Part shown: positions 16,863 to 23,411 of the stretch, in pieces
Numbering within the stretch: the stretch's first letter is position 1
Layout: every line of letters begins with the position of its first letter
From: Alkalibacterium sp034520745
GTDB lineage: Bacteria > Bacillota > Bacilli > Lactobacillales > Carnobacteriaceae_A
Assembly (NCBI GenBank): GCA_034520745.1
Contig: JAXHNF010000020.1
Location: 1-23,411, forward strand
DNA length: 23,411 nt
Reading direction: 5' to 3'
Position numbers and translations under genes: made by a program
Notes under the pieces: generated by a model
Told to the model about the DNA's origin: nothing
Databases searched by the model: none
The model's input: only the letters and a program-made list of their open reading frames with translations

Positions 16863-16890
16863 AAAAACAGACGCCCGAAAGCGTCTGTTC
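16863..16890 (-). terminator. terminator of the TetR-SDR-ABC operon
   Basis: ACAGACGC (16867-16874) pairs with GCGTCTGT (16881-16888) around a 6-nt loop. On the minus strand the arm continues as GTTTTTC. It lies about 20 nt after the stop of the ABC permease gene. Confidence 0.8.
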
Positions 16891-16909
16891 CTAATGATAA
16901 AGTAATAAG

Positions 16910-18512
16910 TCAGTCGAGGTCCCGCCGTCTGAACCCGATAAAACCAGTCAAACACAAGATAATCGCCGCAGCGAGAAGTCCGAAGGTGACCGGCCAGCTC
17001 CAGGACTCGACCGGGATTCCCGGAACGTAATGGAAGGCAGAGAGTCCGCTCAGCCAGGCCGGGAAATCGAAGAGTTCGCCGAAATATAAGTTGACGAACA
17101 CAAAGACCAGATACAGCCAGACAAAGGAGGTGAATTTCGGCAGCCAGCCGACCAGCAGCGTGGCCAGTCCGATCATGACATAAATGGCCGGTACGTATGC
17201 GATTCCGGCACGCAGTACTCCCATGAAATCAATGTCAAAATCCATCGCCAGCGCTGCACCGCCAAAGGCAAGAGACGTCACGATCTGCAGAACAATGGCA
17301 ATGACCGCACTCAGCAGGACAAACGTGCCTAAGATAATGTAGCGGGAATGCGTGCCGGCAATGAGTTTATCCAGACGTCCCTTCTTTTCTTCCCCGCGTA
17401 TGCGAAGCAGGAACTGGACGGCCGGAATAGATGAAAAGATGCCTAAAACACCCAGGATCACCGCCATGAACTGTTCAGCCATGTCGATCCCTTCTTCATT
17501 TGCGATGATCTGAGCGACGATATCATTGCCTTCTAAAATCGTATCAATGTCCCCAATGACCGATCCATATGAGATCCCAAGCATCAGCATCGAGGCCGTC
17601 CAGACAATGAGCGGGGTCCGGATCAGATCCAGCACAAAGCCAAAAGGTGTTTTTAAAAAAGCAGATGCCTGTCTCTTTCCGTCTCGGTCAGGCAGCAGGC
17701 CCGGCCCCCATATCGCGTTTCTGTTTCAGGTACAAGGAAAACCCGATAAGCACTAAACTGATCGCCAGACTGATGAAAACGGGATACCAGTAATTATTGA
17801 CGAACGGTTCGGTGTTATATAAAAGGCCTAAAGGAGATACCCAGCTGAGAAACGGTACACCGCCGTCCCCGATGATGCGGAGCACATAAGAGAGCCCTAA
17901 AACACCAAACGGCCAGCATCATCGCGCCTCTTGCATTGGAGGACAGCTGAGCGGTGACCAGGGTCACTGCTCCGAAGAACAGACCGGCACACGCATAGAT
18001 CGTTCCGGTCAGAAAGGCACCTTCAGCCGACATGCTGCTGTCTCCAAGAGCGATGAGGAGCAAAGCTGATATAAACAGGACCAGACCGTTCATGACTAAA
18101 AGCAGTAAAATCGCTGATGCCGTGTGGGCCACTCGTCCCGTCGGCTGAGCCTGGATCAGTTCCAGGATACCGTCCTCTTCTTCGGACCGGGTGTTTCTGA
18201 CGACCAGCAGGATGGACATGATCGCAAACAGCACAAAAGCCAAAACGGTCATCGTATGACTGTACATCGCGCCGATCGTGTAATTGTCTGCCACCGATCA
18301 CCCGCCCGAACAGAGCTTCCATCGCAGGATTCTGCATCGCGGCAGCCAGTGCTTCCCGTTCTGCCGGATCCCCGTAGACTTCAACGAACGCGAAGACACC
18401 AAGGAATACGATACAGGCCGGCACCGATCAGCCACAAAACGATCTTCAGAAAATCCTTTTTCAGACCAAAGCGGAACAGCCGACCGGTCTGAACAAATGC
18501 CTGAGAAGCCAT
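16910..18512 (-). CDS. ABC exporter permease with duplicated membrane module (COG3559-like), frameshifted
   Basis: About 533 residues, the size of polyketide-antibiotic-exporter-like permeases with about twelve helices. The start MASQAFVQTGRLFRFGLKKD at 18510-18512 abuts the ATPase stop (TAGATG), with AAAGGGGG upstream. Module 1 contains NYTIGAMYSHTMTVLAFVLF and RNTRSEEEDGILELIQAQPT; module 2 repeats the pattern with FSSIPAVQFLLRIRGEEKKG and RLDKLIAGTHSRYIILGTFV. The C-terminus ends CLTGFIGFRRRDLD. Frames change near 18415, 18290, 17910 and 17690. With the adjacent ATPase it should form an efflux pump for a lipophilic toxic compound; the substrate is unknown. Confidence 0.85.
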
Positions 18513-19413
18513 CTAGACTCCCCCTTTAGTTGTTTCGTAATGACGCATGAAGAGATCTTCCAGTTTCGGCGGGGCACTCTCCAGTTTCGTCACCTGATAG
18601 GGCTCAATGAAACGCAGGAAGTCACCCATCCGGTCGCTGTCGAGCTGGAAGATGATCTCTCCTTTTTCATGCACCACATCATGGATATACTCCTGCTCGT
18701 CAAGTCCTAAAACGGCTTCTTTCGTTTTCAAGGACGATCTGTGTCCGCGTCAGGTGTCTCAGTTCGTCCAGCGATCCGTCTTCAACGATTTCACCCTGAC
18801 TGATGATGGCCACCGTATCGCAGAGCTGTTCGACTTCAGACAGGATATGGCTCGAAAGCAGGATACTTGCACCTCTGGCTTTGACTTCTCTCGCCTGCTC
18901 CTGGAAAACGCGTTCCTGAAGCGGGTCCAGGCCGGCTGTCGGTTCGTCAAAGATGTACACATCAGCATCTGCCGCAAACGCCGCGATCAGAGCCACCTTC
19001 TGCCGGTTCCCTTTCGAGTAGCTGCGGCATTTTTTTGTCGGATCGAATTCAAACCGCTTGATGAGCTCCTCCTTGCGCTTTTTGTCGACTTTCTGACCGC
19101 GCATGCTGAGGAACAAATCGATGACCTCGCCACCTGTCAGATTGGGCCACAAGTTGACATCCCCTGGAACGTAAGCCACCCGTTTATGGATCGAAACGGC
19201 TTCCTCCCAGACATCCTTTCCGAATATCGTTGCCTCACCTTCATCCGCCTTGATCAGTCCCAGCAGGATCCTTATAGTGGTTGACTTTCCGGCACCGTTC
19301 GGACCGATGAATCCCACGATTTCACCTTTATTCACGTCAAAGCTCACATCCGACAGCGCCTGTGTCTTTCCGAATGCTTTATTAAGTCCTCTTATTTCGA
19401 TCAATTTTTCCAT
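18513..19413 (-). CDS. ABC transporter ATP-binding protein of the exporter, frameshifted near the end
   Basis: About 299 residues. Walker A is GFIGPNGAGKSTTIRILLG, the signature loop is SYSKGNRQKVALIAAF, Walker B is ADVYIFDEPTAGLDPL, and the switch histidine lies in ASILLSSHILSEVEQ. The C-terminal ~75 residues (VVHEKGEIIFQLDSDRMGDF) form a DUF4162-like extension. One frame change lies near 18728. The start is ATG at 19411-19413: the SDR stop TGA shares its A with this ATG, and AAGGAG lies 10 nt upstream; a GTG one codon earlier (19416) is the alternative. It energises the permease encoded directly after it. Confidence 0.92.
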
Positions 19414-20304
19414 CACTTTTTCACTCCTTCAGCTAACTTCAGATATTTCATCGTCAGCGTCATGACTGCATCAATGTTTTTACTGTCCTGACTGTATCCG
19501 GACGACGAAACGGTTTCTTTTTTTTCATTGAAATAGCGGCCCGTGACCTGCTTCACTTCAGGAAGAAAGAGCCAGATAAGTATAGGTGTCAGCCATTTTT
19601 TTCCGGTGAAATGGAGAACCTGCTTTTCACTGAATACATCTTTTTCATGGTGTCGGATATATCCGGGTACCTTTCGATATCGATCTTGACGTTCGTCACT
19701 CTGATGCAGTTGGCCGTGATACCGGTACCTTCCAGCTGTTCCGCCAGCCAGTACGTGTACATGACCTGAGCAAGTTTCGACTGGTGATAGGCTTTTGCCA
19801 CGCTGTATTTTCTATCTCTAAATTCCGGATCCTCCAGATCGACTTTCAGAAACGGATGCATCATCAGTCCCTGGGAGGCGACCATGATGATTCGACCTGT
19901 TCTCTGACGCTTCGAGTTTTTCCATCAACGAATCTGTCAGCAAGCACCGGACCGATGTCGATTGGTCGCCCAGACCGTTTCTATATTGTCTGCCGAGTAC
20001 TGCGGTGTCTTTCTGCTTATATCAAAGTCAGCCGCATTATGAATAAGGATATCCAGACGGTCATACCTCGACTGGAACTCACTGACAGCGCTCTGAATGG
20101 ATGCCTGCGAACTCATATCGATCAGCAGCAGGTGGACCTCTCCGTGCCGCTTTTTTCTTTTATTTCTTTCAGCGCCGCCCTGGCCTTTTGTTCATTCCGG
20201 CAGCCAATGATCACCTTGACGCCCTGCTGCGCCAGTTGAATCGCTGCTGCTTTTTCCGATGCCGGCCATTCCCACCGGTGGTACAGACAAATTTTATCAC
20301 TCAC
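19413..20304 (-). CDS. short-chain dehydrogenase/reductase (SDR), heavily frameshifted
   Basis: About 296 residues when joined. The N-terminal nucleotide site reads KICL, then TGGNG, then IGKAAAIQLAQQGVKVIIGC, the SDR TGxxxGxG region with the following Rossmann helix. The catalytic Y-x3-K is in SVAKAYHQSKLAQVMYTYW, followed by GITANCIRVTNVKIDI. I choose the GTG at 20302-20304 (protein starts MSDKICL), with GGAGG 8 nt upstream; an ATG at 20319 would overlap that site. At least six frame changes occur, the highest density in the window. The stop TGA overlaps the ATPase start, so the gene is translationally coupled. The substrate is unknown; it may modify or detoxify the same compound exported by the ABC pair (inference). 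Confidence 0.8.
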
Positions 20305-20337
20305 TATCTCCACCTCCATGATCGAATCGAACGCACA

Positions 20338-20992
20338 TTAAATGTCTTCCTGTTCAGGCTGTTTGTAATATATCTTCTTCAGATAGCGCAGATGCGCATA
20401 AAACTCGTCATAAAACGGTTTTATCTTTTCATTCGTGTAATCCAAAAAGTCCTCCTGCTTCAGACGCTGTTCCAGTTCAGCACGAAACCCCTCGACTGCC
20501 CAGCGGATATAATTGAAGGAGACTTCTTGAGGAATGTCATCTCTAAACTTTGAAAAGTCGATATTCTTTGTCAGCAGACTGCCCGACTTTTTCGGCATAT
20601 TCCTGCTTTTCCTTCAAGTCGTTTGGCAATGCGTACTTTTCTGAATGCATCAGCACATGAGCCATGAAACTGAGAGCCTGTTCATGTTTTTCATACACTT
20701 CCCACTTCAATAAGCTGATGTCTTCCAGACGTTTAAAAAAATCCCTTTCTTCAAAGTTCACTTTAGATAAATACTCACGGTCGGCAATCTGAAAAGCTTC
20801 GTCAATGAGGTAATGAAAAAGGGTTTCCTTGTTCCCAAAGTAATAAAAGAGCGTGCCTTTCCCGATGCCCGCCTCTTTGGCAATACGGTTCGTCGAGGCA
20901 TTTTTGTACCCTTTGTCACTGAACTCCCTGAAGGCAGCATTCAGGATTTTTTCCTGTTTTGCCTTGTCTAAAGACGTAAAGGCATCATCCAT
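20338..20992 (-). CDS. TetR-family transcriptional regulator, frameshifted
   Basis: About 217 residues. The start MDDAFTSLDKAKQEKIL at 20990-20992 has GAGAGGAGG 6 nt upstream. The TetR helix-turn-helix is clear: AAFREFSDKGYKNASTNRIA, then KEAGIGKGTLFYYFGNKETL. The ligand-binding half (LLKWEVYEKHEQALSFMAHV ... YLKKIYYKQPEQEDI) is variable, as usual. One frame change is near 20585. It is the first gene of the SDR-ABC operon, 33 nt before the SDR start, and probably represses its own promoter through two 15-bp operators. Confidence 0.9.
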
Positions 20993-21015
20993 ATTTTTCC
21001 TCCTCTCATAATAGT

Positions 21016-21030
21016 TGACCATACCGGTCA
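21016..21030. promoter_or_regulatory. TetR-type operator O2
   Basis: TGACC and GGTCA flank ATACC. The site lies between the operon's -10 and the tetR ribosome site, in the first transcribed bases. It shares TGACCnnnnnGGTCA with O1. Confidence 0.68.
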
Positions 21031-21069
21031 GTCTTGGCTTAAAAAAATTGACCCTCTGTCGATAGGCTA

Positions 21070-21098
21070 ATCATAGCACTTCTGACCAGAGTGGTCAA
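21070..21098 (-). promoter_or_regulatory. promoter of the TetR-SDR-ABC operon
   Basis: On the minus strand: -35 TTGACC (21093-21098), a 17-bp spacer, -10 TATGAT (21070-21075). The -35 is covered by operator O1, and O2 lies about 40 bp downstream of the -10, a layout expected for a tightly autorepressed operon. Confidence 0.72.
21083..21097. promoter_or_regulatory. TetR-type operator O1
   Basis: TGACCA and TGGTCA flank GAG, a perfect 6+6 bp inverted repeat overlapping the -35 and part of the spacer. It has the same 15-bp frame as O2. Confidence 0.72.
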
Positions 21099-21138
21099 CA
21101 TTAATACTCGACGATACCCGATTTTAAATACTCTTTTT

Positions 21139-22219
21139 TCAGATACACGTTCCATCAGGCTCAGCACCGATCCCCATGAACAAGACACCCATGAAAAGCA
21201 GGACAGTTACTCCGGCAGGCCACAGTTCACTCACGCTTCTTCCCTGTTCCACCGCGCCCATCATCCCTTCGATGCCGTGCTTGATCGGCGTCAGTTCAGC
21301 CAGGAACAAAAGGATCCGGTTGTTAACTACTTCAAGCGGCCAGAACGCTCCTCCGATCATGGCCATGGATGTCGCCACGATCGGGATGACGATCTGGAGC
21401 TGCTGCGGCGAGTCGACGAGAGCGATGATCAGCATACCCAAAGAGACCACCGCAAAAAGGAAACTCAGACTGACTGCGAGCACGGAGAAGACATTCGTCC
21501 CCAGATCGATATCTATCAGCTGACTCAAAATGACGAATGCCAGACCGATCTGAATAAGCCCCACTAAAAAGTAATGCAGCAGCTGCCCCAGATATATTTT
21601 CGTTTTGTTCAGCGGGGAAAAAATCAGCCGGTTCCAGGTCCCCGACTTTTTCTCTTCGACCAAATGTATCATCAGATAAAAGACGGAAAATGCCGCAAAA
21701 TAGAAGGTCATGCCTGCCATGACACCGACCGAATAACTCTGAGTCTCCTCAGTCAGATCACTGCCTGCTTCGGCCTCCACTTCGATAAAGGTCTGTAGTT
21801 CAAAGGGCTCCGACAAGTCGTTTTCTTCCAGCCGGGCAATGCGTTTTTCTCTGGCAAACACCTGCTCCACATGCTGAACGATCGGTGCCAGTTCGGTATC
21901 CTCCCGACCGACTAAAAAGCGGAAGCTGTCTTCATTGATTTCCAGGGCAAATGACGTTTCGTTCATCCGGATACGCTCAAAGATGGTCTCATAGTCGTCT
22001 GCGACAAAGACTAAATGTATCGCCTTCGTTGAGCAGTGTGATCCACTCATTCAGTTCTTCAGTCGTGAGTTCCTCGCTGTAGGTGCGTGTGGTGATTTTT
22101 TGATCGCCCTGGCTTCCGCCTAAAAAGGCGACGAACAACACGGTCAGTCCCAGAAACATCAGAACGACCAGAGGCTGTTTGAAAAGACGCTGCCACTGCA
22201 GTTTGAATACGGTAAACAT
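21139..22219 (-). CDS. ABC-2 type permease, LnrN-like, frameshifted
   Basis: About 359 residues. The ATG at 22217-22219 directly follows the stop of the preceding permease (TAGATG), with AAAAGGAGG upstream. A first helix (PLVVLMFLGLTVLFVAFLGG) is followed by an extracytoplasmic domain of about 150 residues (SFRFLVGREDTELAPIVQHV) and then five helices starting YSVGVMAGMTFYFAAFSVFY. LVEEKKSGTWNRLIFSPLNK is the typical cytoplasmic loop of ABC-2 permeases, and AFWPLEVVN is the re-entrant-like motif. Frames change near 22030 and 21160, so the exact C-terminus is uncertain. The layout matches B. subtilis LnrN/YfiN of the linearmycin-resistance exporter; the substrate here is unknown. Confidence 0.82.
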
Positions 22220-23411
22220 CTAGTCCAGCCTCCTTTTAGGAAAACCAGCCACGCTGAGCAGACCAATCAGAAACCGCCATGACCAATACCCGTATCAGCA
22301 GCGGAGATATTTCGTCCAGCGAAAACCCCTGCATCAGCTGCAGATAGCTCGTCATCATCGCCCCGTTCGGCGTCCAGTTGCCCAGTATCTTCAGACTTTC
22401 GGAAAACTGTCCGACAGGGGTAAAGCTTCCCCCGAGAAAAGCGAAGAGGGTAACGACCAGACCATTGAACGTACTGGACGTTGAATCACTGTTGGAATAC
22501 AGTGCAATGGACGTGAGCAGACTGGCAATGGCTCCGACAACAAAAGCCAAAACCAATGTCAGAATGGCTGTATTCAGCCAGAAAGTCAGGTCCCGTCCGG
22601 AAAAGGTGCCGAAAATCAGGGTGCTTAAACCGAATAAGAGCGCGACCTGGATATAAGTGATCCATGTACCGGAAATCAGTTTACTCATCAGATAGTTCAG
22701 CGGTTTCGTTCCCGACACCATGAGCCGTCCGAACACATGCTGTTCTTTCTCCTTGAACGCCCGACTGGACAGAGCCGGTGCTGTATACAACGCAAACATC
22801 ATTCCCATGCCGACTGTGTAGTACTGAAACGAGGAAATCGGCTCTGCCGCATTCAGCGACACCACTTCGCCGTAATTCGTGTCTTCAGGCTGGACCGATT
22901 CTTCTCCCCATTCCAAAGCCAAGGCCACAGACAGTTCCAGATTAAACCGGTCGACAAAGGTTGAGGTGATGCTCCTTAAAATATCCCCGCGGACACTTTG
23001 GGTATTTAAAACTGTCAGCTCCAGTTCGGAAACCTGGTCGCTATTCAGTAACACACGTTCCCAGACTTGGACAGAAAAGTCTTACCGGCACCGTGATGAT
23101 CCCGGACACTTCACCGTTTTCCAGAGCCTCGTCAGCCGTCTGCTGATCCGACATATCAACTGGAAGGACCCACTCGTTCACTTCCTCGCTCTCAAGAACT
23201 CGCTTGAGCTCCAGACTGGGATCCATCCCTTCAGCGATACTTAAAAGCTGGTTTCTTTCTGCCGCTTCCAGCCCTCTCTCTGCCAGGCGCTTCATCAAAG
23301 CGACTTAGAGCGTCTTGTGACGATTGTTCCAAAACGACTGCCACGGGAAAAGGCTCGATGGAAAAACCAGTCACCCCAAGATTGCCCAACGCAAAACCGG
23401 AGTAGAAAATC
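22220..23411 (-). CDS. ABC-2 type permease, LnrM-like (N-terminus beyond the right edge), frameshifted
   Basis: About 397 visible residues. The right end reads IFYSGFALGNLGVTGFSIEP in an open frame, so the gene starts outside the window. A large extracytoplasmic domain (ERNQLLSIAEGMDPSLELKR ... ENGEVSGIITVP) precedes helices beginning YYTVGMGMMFALYTAPALSS, with the loop FKEKEQHVFGRLMVSGTKPL and the motif FLGGSFTPVGQFSESL. The end reads LIGLLSVAGFPKRRLD with stop TAG at 22220-22222, which abuts the next gene. Frames change near 23300, 23055 and 22275. It is paired with the LnrN-like permease; an LnrL-like ATPase is expected just to the right. Confidence 0.82.

Noticed and set aside
18607..19284. 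225-codon open frame on plus opposite the ABC ATPase
   Set aside because: The minus strand carries the Walker A, signature and Walker B motifs; the plus frame has unlikely composition and no motif.

Overview
The window looks like a chromosome segment from a low-to-moderate GC member of the Bacillota, class Bacilli. The evidence is the strong AGGAGG-type ribosome binding sites, a CcpA-type cre box, ROK, PadR and TetR regulators, YesL (DUF624), LplB/YtcP-type sugar permeases, LnrM/LnrN-like ABC-2 permeases and a YqxD-family protein. I cannot fix the genus. A xylan-degrading Bacillales or Carnobacteriaceae-type organism would fit (inference). Almost every gene carries one or more single-base frameshifts, while the protein similarity continues across the break in another frame. 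This is best explained by uncorrected indels in a long-read assembly, so I annotate these as whole genes, not pseudogenes.

Region 1 (about 1-10465) is a xylan / xylo-oligosaccharide utilisation locus. On the minus strand, in transcription order: two ABC sugar permeases, a YesL-type membrane protein, a GH43 beta-xylosidase, xylulokinase, a GH8 reducing-end xylose-releasing exo-oligoxylanase, and the start of a GH10 endo-xylanase that runs off the left edge. Divergently on the plus strand lies a ROK-family XylR-like repressor. Between them is a well-formed control region: a minus-strand promoter (TTGACT, 17 bp, TATAGT), a cre box overlapping its -35, and a perfect 9+9 bp inverted repeat of the XylR-operator kind just downstream of the -10. 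The first permease gene starts about 700 nt after this promoter, so the mRNA has a long leader. That leader contains a nested three-stem element. Together the genes import xylo-oligosaccharides, cut them to xylose and phosphorylate xylulose. No solute-binding protein and no xylose isomerase is present in the window.

Region 2 (10465-14362) holds housekeeping genes: a YqxD/YaiI (UPF0178) protein and a DUF72 protein in tandem on plus, a convergent short M29/NicX-like metalloprotein on minus, and a zinc-type alcohol dehydrogenase family oxidoreductase on plus. Each unit ends in a clear terminator.

Region 3 (14516-16440) is a minus-strand PadR unit: a PadR regulator translationally coupled to a permease-prefix-domain membrane protein, followed by a 68-residue membrane protein that duplicates the last domain of its neighbour.

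Region 4 (about 16570-16840) is an intergenic cluster of related hairpins (REP-like).

Region 5 (16863-21100) is a minus-strand operon of TetR regulator, short-chain dehydrogenase, ABC ATPase and two-module ABC permease. Its promoter carries two matching 15-bp TetR-type operators. Region 6 (21139-23411) holds two tandem ABC-2 permeases of LnrM/LnrN type; their ATPase is expected beyond the right edge.
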